5,386 nt of DNA. Origin: Deltaproteobacteria bacterium (GTDB taxonomy: Bacteria > Bdellovibrionota > O2-12-FULL-43-9 > JACQJE01). The stretch's first letter is position 1; each line of letters opens with the position of its first letter. The stretch lies in NCBI GenBank assembly GCA_016205125.1, contig JACQJE010000015.1:1-5386 (forward strand), in the 5' to 3' direction. Under the pieces are notes generated by a model. That model ran no database searches. It saw only the letters and a list, made by a program, of their open reading frames with translations, and was not told the DNA's origin. A program made the translations under genes and the position numbers. Below are positions 1 to 5,386 of the stretch, piece by piece.

Positions 1-505
1 CCAGGGTCATCTCCCGAAGGAATTGAGGCGGAGAGCTCAAAAGCCAGTTTGCGGCCAGCGTCGAGAAGATCGTCAAGGAGGTATATTCCAGCTTTCCGTT
101 GCGGATGGACGTCACCAGCCTCAGGGGGAATTCAAGCGGAAGGAGGTAACCGGTTACCTCATCCGGATAAGACCCCCCAGACACTTCGAGTAAAACAGGG
201 GTGCCCTCTGGAATTCTTTCAGACAGCGTGAGGCGAAACTCCCCTTTCTGAACAATCCCCTCGGCCACCACTTTATTGGGCAGCATCTCTGGACCCGATG
301 GAATGCGGGCTATTATTTTCGCCCCATCAAGCGGTCCCTTTGTGGCATGACCGGAGAGGACCTGTTCACCTCCTTCTGGCGTCGAACCGATCTGCTGAGT
401 TCGCGACGGTTCTCGCACCTTATCCTCCTTGCAGGCGCTTATTATGGAGAAAATAATGAATATTAGAGCCAGTGGCAGGGCCCTCTGATTTTGAATCGCC
501 ATCAT
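1..505 (-). CDS. Predicted lipoprotein, N-terminal 168 residues (C-terminus beyond the window)
   Basis: The reading frame is open from an ATG at 505 to the window edge without a stop, so the gene is partial at its 3' end. The N-terminus is a lipoprotein signal peptide: residues MMAIQNQR, a hydrophobic stretch at about 10-22, then the lipobox I-S-A-C with the lipidated cysteine at residue 25. A polar linker rich in E, K, P, T and G follows (26-48). From about residue 49 there is a short beta-type domain containing GHATKGPLDGAKI, resembling the 'kGplsGatV' openings of carboxypeptidase-regulatory-like domains in bacterial lipoproteins. Near residues 143-152, SLTIFSTLAA resembles the 'TPLTTLAA' segment often seen downstream in such proteins. 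A purine-rich AAGGAAG lies 3-9 bases before the ATG, and a second ATG follows at once, so the start could be either one. The product is probably anchored in the cell envelope. The family assignment is by resemblance only and the function is unknown. The gene is divergent from the diguanylate cyclase gene. Confidence 0.82.
   Translation of the reverse strand, partial: MMAIQNQRALPLALIFIIFSIISACKEDKVREPSRTQQIGSTPEGGEQVLSGHATKGPLDGAKIIARIPSGPEMLPNKVVAEGIVQKGEFRLTLSERIPEGTPVLLEVSGGSYPDEVTGYLLPLEFPLRLVTSIRNGKLEYTSLTIFSTLAANWLLSSPPQFLREMTL
143..160. repeat. Perfect 18-bp palindrome inside the lipoprotein gene
   Basis: GAGGTAACCGGTTACCTC is its own reverse complement with no spacer; the next flanking pair (142/161) does not match. 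It lies inside the coding region, over residues 115-121 or so of the lipoprotein. Its symmetry is that of an operator or restriction-type site. Its position, far from any start codon, makes a regulatory role uncertain. Confidence 0.6.
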
Positions 506-663
506 CGTCTTCCTTTATTTATGGGAATTGCCCAGTGCGTAGGACTGATCGGTCAAAGGATGGCTGGACTTGAGCGCATGTTATTACAATGTTTTTCCGA
601 TAAAGTTTGCGAAGGTCAGACCGATAATAAACCTTAGATAAAGGATGCAATGGAGATGAGGTC
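506..663. promoter_or_regulatory. Divergent intergenic region between the lipoprotein and diguanylate cyclase genes
   Basis: This spacer must hold the promoters of both divergent genes, but no convincing paired -35/-10 set is visible on either strand. Possible elements are a -10-like GATAAT at 623-628 and TACAAT at 585-590 on the plus strand, neither with a good -35 at 16-18 bp. A GG-N10-GC spacing at 562-575 (TGGCTGG...GC) is a weak sigma-54-like match. CCGATAA occurs twice, at 597-603 and 621-627, flanking a small dyad GGTCAGACC (614-622). The ribosome-binding site of the cyclase is GGAG at 652-655, 8 bases before its ATG. Confidence 0.35.
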
Positions 664-1755
664 ATGAAGAGTCGGCACCAAAGAGGCGGCAGTCCATCAA
701 AAGGGCTTCGGCTGGTAAAATTTTCCTCCTCAATGTCCAATAAGGAGATGGTCCATAAGCTCTACAAAGCGATGGACAATCTCGCCTTGATCAACTCGAC
801 GATCGACCTTGACGATCTTCTCCTCATCATCATGAAATCGGTCCAGAAAGTCATGGAGGTAGAAGCGGGCTCACTGGCTCTTCTGGAGGACGAAAAGAGA
901 GAGCTCTACTTTCATACCATCGCCGGTGGAAAGGAGAAGATCAAAGAGATCCGGCTTGCTCTCGGTCAGGGGATTGCGGGCCATGTGGCAGAGACGGGAA
1001 AACCGATGATCGTCAACGATGTCTCGAAGAGCAAATATTTTTACCGGGGAGCTGACGAGGCCACACAATTTGTGACGAAGGCGATTCTCTGCGTCCCCCT
1101 CCTCATTCGCGGGAAAGTGACGGGCGTTCTGCAGGCTCTCAACAAACTCGACGGTTCAGATTTTAGTCAGGATGACCTGATTCTCTTCAAATCGTTTGCC
1201 AATCAGGCGGCGATTGCTTTGGAAAACGCGCGTCTCTATTCCATGGCGGTTTACGATGGATTGACCAGAATCTTTGTGCGCCGCTATTTTCAGGCATGGC
1301 TTGAGTCGGAATACCCGCGCGTCAAACGCTACAAAAGCGACCTTTCTCTGATCATGTTCGATATTGACCACTTCAAGAAGTTCAATGACACCTATGGGCA
1401 TCAGGCAGGAGACTACGTGCTCCAGGAGGTGGCGAGAGTGGCAAAAGAGTCGGCACGGAAGTCGGATATCCTCGCCCGGTATGGCGGGGAGGAGTTTGTG
1501 ATCGCCTGTCCCGAGACGAGTCCGGATAAGGCGAAGAATCTTGCGGAAAGAGTGCGTCAGGCAGTAGAGTCGCACGCCTTTGAATGGGAAGAACAACCGC
1601 TCAAAGTCACCATCAGTGTCGGTGTGGCCAGTTTTGCAGCAGATCCAGAAGACGATGCCAATCGTTTCCTCAAAGATGCCGATCTGGCACTCTATGCTTC
1701 AAAAGAGCAGGGTCGCAACCGTGTGACCGTCTACGCGGAACGCCTCGCCGCATAG
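664..1755 (+). CDS. GAF-domain diguanylate cyclase (GGDEF)
   Basis: The 363-residue soluble protein has no membrane segment. A GAF sensor domain spans about residues 40-190 (typical features GQGIAGHVAETGKP and CVPLLIRGKVTGVLQALN), joined to a C-terminal GGDEF domain (about 195-360). It is predicted to condense two GTP into c-di-GMP in the cytoplasm in response to a ligand or redox signal at the GAF domain. Catalytic features are intact: metal ligands D233 and E276, active-site motif GGEEF (274-278), and guanine-binding N241 and D250. The aspartate at 250 argues against the cGAMP-making Hypr subtype, which has serine there. The inhibitory I-site RxxD (R265-D268) is present, so product feedback is expected. 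The domain opening reads DGLTRIFVRRYF instead of the usual DxLTGLxNRR. The start at 664 has GGAG 8 bases upstream; internal ATGs at 733 and 748 are possible but have poorer or badly spaced sites. The gene is convergent with the adenylate cyclase gene, 13 bp from its stop. Confidence 0.96.
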   Translation: MKSRHQRGGSPSKGLRLVKFSSSMSNKEMVHKLYKAMDNLALINSTIDLDDLLLIIMKSVQKVMEVEAGSLALLEDEKRELYFHTIAGGKEKIKEIRLALGQGIAGHVAETGKPMIVNDVSKSKYFYRGADEATQFVTKAILCVPLLIRGKVTGVLQALNKLDGSDFSQDDLILFKSFANQAAIALENARLYSMAVYDGLTRIFVRRYFQAWLESEYPRVKRYKSDLSLIMFDIDHFKKFNDTYGHQAGDYVLQEVARVAKESARKSDILARYGGEEFVIACPETSPDKAKNLAERVRQAVESHAFEWEEQPLKVTISVGVASFAADPEDDANRFLKDADLALYASKEQGRNRVTVYAERLAA

Positions 1756-1768
1756 CCGGCTCAAGGCT

Positions 1769-4045
1769 CTACTTTGTTGTCATCACGAAGACACCGTCCC
1801 AATCGGAGGGAGGAGGAGTGCGGCTGTAAAGGGCACAGCGCTCCAGGAAGAGTTGAGACGGTTTGTCGGTTGACTTCCTGGCGACCGCCTGCTCAAAGGA
1901 AACATAGGCCTCATCCCATTTGCGGTTCCGGTAGAGGGAGAGTCCCGCGGCATAGAGATCGAGCACCTCTTTATCGAGAGGAGAGATCGCCTCTTCTGAA
2001 ATTAATTCATAGATACGGGTCGGCTCTTTCTTTCCCCGCACGCGGATAAAGTCGAGCTCGCGGCAGATGAAGACCTCTTTGACCCCCTCGTAGGTTGCCT
2101 CGCTCAGAATGATATTGGTGCCGTATTCTTTGTTGGTTCCTTCGAGACGGGAGCCGAGATTGATGGAATCGCCGATGGCTGTGTAGTCAAAGATCGATTT
2201 GGAACCCATGTTCCCAACGTAGACGTTTCCAGTGTGAATGCCCACACCGATATTGAGTGGCGGATAGCCGATCTTGTCCCATTCCTTCCAGAGTTCCCGG
2301 AGGCGCCTGATCATGGAAATCGCTGTGCGCGATGCGAGAATCTGATGGCCAGCTTGCGGGAGAGGGACGCTATAGAGTGCCATGATCTCATCGCCGACAT
2401 ATTTGTCGAGCATCCCTTTGTGGGTGAGGATGATGTCTGTCATTTCGGTCAAATAGTGATTGAGGAGGTGAGTGACCTGCTCCGGTTTCATCGATTCAGA
2501 GATAGAGGTGAAATTCCGGATATCTGAAAAGAGGACGGTCACAATCTTCTCTTCCCCTCCAAGCCGGAGCGCCTCCGGATTCTTGATCAATTGATTGACG
2601 ATGACGGGAGAGAGGTAATGCTGGAATGCTTTTTTAATCTGACGACTGCGGCGCTCTTCTGCGAAATATTTATAGACAGTGAGAGAAAGGTAGAGGAGCC
2701 CCATTTCGAGGATCGGCAGTGAGAGGGTCGCGAGGTATCCTCTGGAGAAAAGCAACTGAAAATCGGCGTAAAGGAGTCCGCTTAAAGAGAGGAGTGTGAG
2801 GAGTGCCCCTGTGCGGGCACGCGCAAACCGGATGATCATCGCAAAGAGCAGGGCGCCAAAGATGAGAACCGCGAGTTCGACCATCTCCAGACCGGGTGGG
2901 CGGACTAGAAAATCCCGCGCGATGAGGTTGTCCGTGATATTGGCATTGATAAAGACGCCCGGATAATGTTTCGCAAAAGGTGTCGGGAGAATATCTCCCA
3001 TCCCTTTCGCGGTCACCCCGATAAAGGCGACTTTTCCCTTGAGAAATTCTGGATCAAACCGGTCATCCAGGATATCTGCAGCACTCAAGTGGGGGATACT
3101 CTCAATTCCTCCACGGTAATTGATGAGGAACCGCCCGTGATCATCTGTGGGGATCTGGAGGTTCCCCGTAAAGATCGACTTCACGCCGAGTGTGGAGAAG
3201 GCGGCGCCAATCGGTTTGTCGGCATGAAGGGAGGCCGCCTTGAGCGCGAGCGATGGATAGAGATTCCCCCTAAAGGAAATGAGGAGGTTCGTGCGGCGGA
3301 TATTGCCGTCCATATCGGTATAGGCATCAAAGTAGCCGTGATGCGGGACTCCTTTGGCGATTTTTTCTGTCGTATTCATCGCGCCGGCTGCAACAAGGAG
3401 GCCGGGTGGAGGTGATGAATCAGCGCCGGTGATCTTTATTCCGGCCGGAGCAATGACAAGCGACAGGGCGGAAGGTTTGATCAACGCGTCGTTGATCGCG
3501 CTCTCTTTGAGGCTTGCTGGAATCTCTTCTGGCCTGAAAAAGAAGAAATATCCGAGAACGGTAGAAGGCGCTGAACTGATCGCAAGGGAGAGGTTCGCAT
3601 CCGGATCTTTTGCCGAGAGGGTTTCCCGGAGATAGGCGAGAAATTGAGAATCAGGCGAAGCGGGATAGGCCTGAATGATGCTTTCGAGAAAATCGGTGGA
3701 GCCAAAGGGATCAGGCTGAGTAAAAACGATGTCAAAAGCGATCGTGCTGGCACCTGCCGCTCCAAGCTTTTCAACGAGGCGGGCAATGATGTTCCGGTTC
3801 CACGGCCATCGTCCATAACGCTCCAGACTTTCGTCATCAATCGAGACGACGGCCACATGCTCCGCTTTTTTCAAAGTGCCTCTGGCGCGAAACCGGAAAT
3901 CGATGCTCTTGAGTTCGAGTTGATGCAGAAGGGGTAAGGAATAAGGGGATTCCAGGAGAATGAAATAGCCGATCAGCGCAAGCGCGATGATGCCCGCGGT
4001 GATCTTCCAGGGGCCGGGTTTGATTAGTTTCCAGAGCTGTTTCAT
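1769..4045 (-). CDS. CHASE2-domain class IIIb adenylate cyclase
   Basis: This 758-residue membrane protein makes cAMP from ATP. In order: a short cytoplasmic N-terminus and membrane helix (about 14-31); an extracytoplasmic CHASE2 sensor (about 35-385, with SIDDESLERYGRWPWNR, FDIVFTQPD and PGVFINANITDNLI); three membrane helices (about 388-406, 412-433, 436-457); a linker; and a class III cyclase domain (about 498-682). All catalytic positions are present: metal ligands D508 and D552, adenine-selecting K548 with T622, and transition-state N629 and R633. Threonine rather than aspartate at 622 places it in class IIIb, whose members are often bicarbonate-responsive. The C-terminal tail (690-758), with LYRNRKWDEAYVSFEQA and LFLERCALY, is the TPR-like ending usual in CHASE2 cyclases, so the protein looks full length. 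The ribosome-binding site is weak: GGA 6 bases before the ATG. The gene lies 165 bp downstream of a cAMP-type phosphodiesterase on the same strand, with a long palindrome between them. The CHASE2 ligand is unknown. Confidence 0.97.
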   Translation of the reverse strand: MKQLWKLIKPGPWKITAGIIALALIGYFILLESPYSLPLLHQLELKSIDFRFRARGTLKKAEHVAVVSIDDESLERYGRWPWNRNIIARLVEKLGAAGASTIAFDIVFTQPDPFGSTDFLESIIQAYPASPDSQFLAYLRETLSAKDPDANLSLAISSAPSTVLGYFFFFRPEEIPASLKESAINDALIKPSALSLVIAPAGIKITGADSSPPPGLLVAAGAMNTTEKIAKGVPHHGYFDAYTDMDGNIRRTNLLISFRGNLYPSLALKAASLHADKPIGAAFSTLGVKSIFTGNLQIPTDDHGRFLINYRGGIESIPHLSAADILDDRFDPEFLKGKVAFIGVTAKGMGDILPTPFAKHYPGVFINANITDNLIARDFLVRPPGLEMVELAVLIFGALLFAMIIRFARARTGALLTLLSLSGLLYADFQLLFSRGYLATLSLPILEMGLLYLSLTVYKYFAEERRSRQIKKAFQHYLSPVIVNQLIKNPEALRLGGEEKIVTVLFSDIRNFTSISESMKPEQVTHLLNHYLTEMTDIILTHKGMLDKYVGDEIMALYSVPLPQAGHQILASRTAISMIRRLRELWKEWDKIGYPPLNIGVGIHTGNVYVGNMGSKSIFDYTAIGDSINLGSRLEGTNKEYGTNIILSEATYEGVKEVFICRELDFIRVRGKKEPTRIYELISEEAISPLDKEVLDLYAAGLSLYRNRKWDEAYVSFEQAVARKSTDKPSQLFLERCALYSRTPPPSDWDGVFVMTTK

Positions 4046-4056
4046 TCTTTATCCAA

Positions 4057-4184
4057 GCAAACTGCCGATATTCTTCGCCAGACTTTGTTGGAAGACATTT
4101 TAGCTCCTCGACGTACCAGAACAGTACGCCTGCGTCGCCAAAATGTCTTCCGCCTCGTCTGGCTCGAATCTCGCCAGTTTGTGC
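4057..4184. repeat. Long imperfect palindrome (REP/MITE-like), about 128 bp
   Basis: Nested inverted arms can be read directly. The outermost are AAACTG (4059-4064) with CAGTTT (4175-4180). Next is GCCAGAC (4077-4083) with GTCTGGC (4157-4163), joined to the outer arms through imperfect cGA-ATTC pairing. A perfect 12-bp arm GGAAGACATTTT (4090-4101) matches AAAATGTCTTCC (4140-4151). An inner CGACG (4109-4113) pairs with CGTCG (4133-4137), and GTAC (4113-4116) can alternatively pair with GTAC (4124-4127). RNA from either strand could fold into one long interrupted hairpin. It lies between the phosphodiesterase stop and the adenylate cyclase start and contains no credible gene; the short open frames through it are by-products of the palindrome. 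The shape suggests a dispersed extragenic palindromic element, but only one copy is visible here and no flanking target duplication is evident. Confidence 0.8.
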
Positions 4185-4210
4185 AAAAATTAGTTTTTTT
4201 GAGTGTCTCT

Positions 4211-5008
4211 TCAAAATTCAAAGGTATCTCCAGATTTTGCAATCTTTACTCTCTTCTCCAAACCGAGCTCTTTCAACTCTTTTTCGATCCCCTCGTGAAA
4301 GGGGGGCTTAAGGTGATAGGCAAAAATCGGGATATTTTTTTTGATCTTCTGAATCTCATTGCTCAGGGATGCAGTAGAAATGTGCCGGCTTTGAATGGCG
4401 GCAGACGCATGAGCTTTTGGAAAACTCAATTCCAGGAAGACCGCTTTGAGATGCTCGATCTGATTCGCGGCTTTCCAGAGTTCTTCTGTCGGTCCCGTGT
4501 CGCCGCTGATCACGATACCGCTCTTTTTCCCGGCCCCCCCTTTTTCGCTGACGATATAGCCAAAAGCCTGGAAAGAGTGATTCACTGGAATCGGTGTGAT
4601 CGTGAGAGGTCCGATCGACAGATCTTTTCCTGCTTCCATTGGATGCAGGGTGAGGGAGGGGCGCGAGGGGTCAGGTCTCCTCGTGCAGTCTGGCCAGATC
4701 AGATCATTAAAGAGATGATTCTGAAGCGCGGTGAGCACCTGGTCCCCTCCATAGAGGTGAATGGGGGGGGCTTGAACGGGGGGAGCTAATGTCCCGAAGC
4801 GATTGATGGCGAGAAACGGGAGATCGCGTATGTGATCCCAGTGACTGTGAGTGATGACGACAGATTGGATCTTTAACTGATCTTCAAAAGAGAGAGCCGA
4901 GGCAATCGATCCTGCATCGATTGCGGTCTCTCCATTTATGAGAAATGTCGTGGTGAGAGGGTGCCTCGCTTCTACACCCCCTTCCGCTCCGAGGAGTTGA
5001 ATATTCAT
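4211..5008 (-). CDS. Class II cyclic-nucleotide phosphodiesterase-like metallo-hydrolase
   Basis: This 265-residue protein of the metallo-beta-lactamase fold most likely hydrolyses cAMP to AMP in the cytoplasm; there is no signal peptide. Zinc-site residues are in place: THSHWDH (H54, H56, D58, H59), H144 in PVNHS, D170 in SGDTGP and H232 in AYHLKP. The segment ALQNHLFNDLIWPD (94-107) and the later FLELSFP (191-197) match the class II phosphodiesterase family (CpdP and yeast PDE1 type) and set it apart from RNase Z or general lactamase-fold enzymes. The N-terminus MNIQLLGAEGGVE is the usual first strand and turn, supporting this start, although no clear ribosome-binding site precedes it. It is transcribed toward the adenylate cyclase gene 165 bp downstream, which supports a cAMP role. 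The gene carries several homopolymer runs (C8, C6, G7, A8, C6 on the coding strand) that do not break the frame. Substrate specificity (cAMP or another cyclic nucleotide) is inferred from family and context. Confidence 0.9.
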   Translation of the reverse strand: MNIQLLGAEGGVEARHPLTTTFLINGETAIDAGSIASALSFEDQLKIQSVVITHSHWDHIRDLPFLAINRFGTLAPPVQAPPIHLYGGDQVLTALQNHLFNDLIWPDCTRRPDPSRPSLTLHPMEAGKDLSIGPLTITPIPVNHSFQAFGYIVSEKGGAGKKSGIVISGDTGPTEELWKAANQIEHLKAVFLELSFPKAHASAAIQSRHISTASLSNEIQKIKKNIPIFAYHLKPPFHEGIEKELKELGLEKRVKIAKSGDTFEF

Positions 5009-5028
5009 CTGTAGGATCGGCCTGATTT

Positions 5029-5056
5029 ATTGTTATCTATTCAGAATAACTGTAAA
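5029..5056 (-). promoter_or_regulatory. Candidate promoter for the phosphodiesterase (and possibly adenylate cyclase) gene
   Basis: Read on the minus strand, TTTACA (5056-5051, 5 of 6 consensus) is followed after 16 bp by AACAAT (5034-5029, 4 of 6). It occupies nearly the same bases as the uvrC promoter in the opposite direction. An 11-base dyad TATTCAGAATA (5038-5048) lies in the shared spacer and could be an operator. The -10 match is modest, so this is tentative. Confidence 0.3.
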
Positions 5057-5058
5057 AT
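5030..5058 (+). promoter_or_regulatory. Candidate sigma-70-type promoter for uvrC
   Basis: TTGTTA (5030-5035, 4 of 6 consensus) and TAAAAT (5053-5058, 5 of 6) are separated by exactly 17 bp. Transcription would begin near 5065, only about two bases before the uvrC ATG at 5067. No ribosome-binding site is visible before that ATG, so a leaderless or near-leaderless mRNA is implied. The assignment is by eye. Confidence 0.5.
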
Positions 5059-5066
5059 AGTGCCAT

Positions 5067-5386
5067 ATGTTTGACAAGAAAAAGTTGCAGAATCTCTCTC
5101 ATCGACCCGGCGTCTACCTGATGAAGGATCAGTCAGGGAGGATCATTTATATTGGAAAGGCGAAGGATCTTCGCGCGCGGGTCCGCTCCTACTTTGCCGA
5201 GGAAGAACAGCTCACTCCAAAAAACCGCCTCTTAGTCCGAAATATTTTGGCCATCGACTGGATTGTCACCGAGTCTGAAAAAGAGGCTTTCATCCTGGAA
5301 TGCACTCTCATCAAACAGCATCATCCCAAATATAATATTTCTCTGCGCGACGACAAAAGCTATCCTTATCTCCGATTGAGTGTGCA
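5067..5386 (+). CDS. uvrC: UvrABC excinuclease subunit C, N-terminal 106 residues (gene continues past the window)
   Basis: This is the N-terminal GIY-YIG nuclease domain of UvrC, which makes the 3' incision during nucleotide excision repair once UvrA and UvrB have located DNA damage. Residues 13-42 carry the family pattern RPGVYLMKD, then IIYIGKAKDLRARVRSYF, with Y17, Y28 and R38 at the expected active-site positions. E78 in FILECTLIK and N90 in HHPKYNISLRDDKSYPYLRL follow as in UvrC proteins. The ATG at 5067 is the first possible start after an in-frame TAG at 5058-5060 and gives the usual length before the PGVY motif. No ribosome-binding site precedes it. The remaining domains (UvrB-binding UVR, RNase H-like and helix-hairpin-helix) lie outside the window. 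The gene is divergent from the phosphodiesterase gene with 58 bp between starts. Confidence 0.97.
   Translation, partial: MFDKKKLQNLSHRPGVYLMKDQSGRIIYIGKAKDLRARVRSYFAEEEQLTPKNRLLVRNILAIDWIVTESEKEAFILECTLIKQHHPKYNISLRDDKSYPYLRLSV

Noticed and set aside
561..575. Sigma-54 promoter upstream of the diguanylate cyclase
   Set aside because: The GG-N10-GC spacing is right, but the surrounding bases fit TGGCAC-N5-TTGC poorly; noted only as a weak possibility.
506..663. CRP/cAMP-type operator (TGTGA-N6-TCACA) near the signalling genes
   Set aside because: I looked in all intergenic regions because of the cAMP genes and found no acceptable match by eye.
519..740. 73-codon minus-strand frame across the lipoprotein/cyclase spacer
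   Set aside because: It overlaps the N-terminus of the diguanylate cyclase and the promoter spacer, with no coding signature.
1156..1596. 146-codon minus-strand frame inside the diguanylate cyclase gene
   Set aside because: It is entirely antisense to the conserved GAF-GGDEF coding sequence and shows no family resemblance.
2966..3415. 149-codon plus-strand frame inside the adenylate cyclase gene
   Set aside because: It is antisense to the CHASE2 coding region, with no recognisable domain or good ribosome-binding site.
4185..4203. AT-rich dyad and T7 run as an intrinsic terminator
   Set aside because: The AAAAA/TTTTT stem has no GC pairs, and the T-run follows the palindrome on the plus strand, where no gene ends; toward the phosphodiesterase 3' end it does not form a standard stem plus U-run.
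3837..4242. Two short minus-strand open frames through the palindrome into the cyclase start
   Set aside because: They overlap the start of the adenylate cyclase and the end of the phosphodiesterase in other frames, and owe their sequence to the palindrome; no support for translation.
4085..4789. 234-codon open frame on the plus strand antisense to the phosphodiesterase gene
   Set aside because: It begins inside the palindrome, runs opposite a gene with clear family motifs, lacks a recognisable domain and has a composition typical of an antisense shadow.

Overview
The window reads as an ordinary chromosomal stretch from a Gram-negative-type bacterium with roughly balanced base composition. 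It carries a diderm-style lipoprotein, an adenylate cyclase with an extracytoplasmic CHASE2 sensor, a GAF-GGDEF diguanylate cyclase and uvrC. This combination is common in Nitrospirota, the former Deltaproteobacteria and related environmental lineages. That placement is inference only, because no marker gene here settles it.

Layout. At 1-505 (minus, cut off by the window edge) lies the N-terminal part of a predicted lipoprotein. A 158-bp divergent spacer (506-663) separates it from a plus-strand GAF-GGDEF diguanylate cyclase (664-1755). That gene runs tail to tail, with only 13 bp between stop codons, into a 758-residue CHASE2 class IIIb adenylate cyclase on the minus strand (1769-4045). Upstream of the cyclase on the same strand is a 265-residue metallo-beta-lactamase-fold protein with the signature of class II cyclic-nucleotide phosphodiesterases (4211-5008). 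Between the two sits a long imperfect palindrome (about 4057-4184). Finally, a 58-bp divergent spacer leads into the start of uvrC (5067 to the window end, plus).

How the genes fit together. The phosphodiesterase and the adenylate cyclase are in tandem in the same direction, so one transcript could encode both breakdown and synthesis of cAMP. The cyclase presumably senses an extracytoplasmic signal through CHASE2, and the palindrome lies just before its start codon. The neighbouring diguanylate cyclase makes a different second messenger, c-di-GMP, so two nucleotide-signalling outputs sit side by side. The lipoprotein and uvrC show no visible functional link to them.

I see no clearly new system. 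The points most worth following are the cAMP synthesis/breakdown pair, the 128-bp palindromic element between its two genes, the mutually overlapping promoter candidates between the phosphodiesterase and uvrC with an apparently leaderless uvrC start, and the cluster of homopolymer tracts in the phosphodiesterase gene. I see no tRNA, rRNA, CRISPR array, transposase or phage gene.
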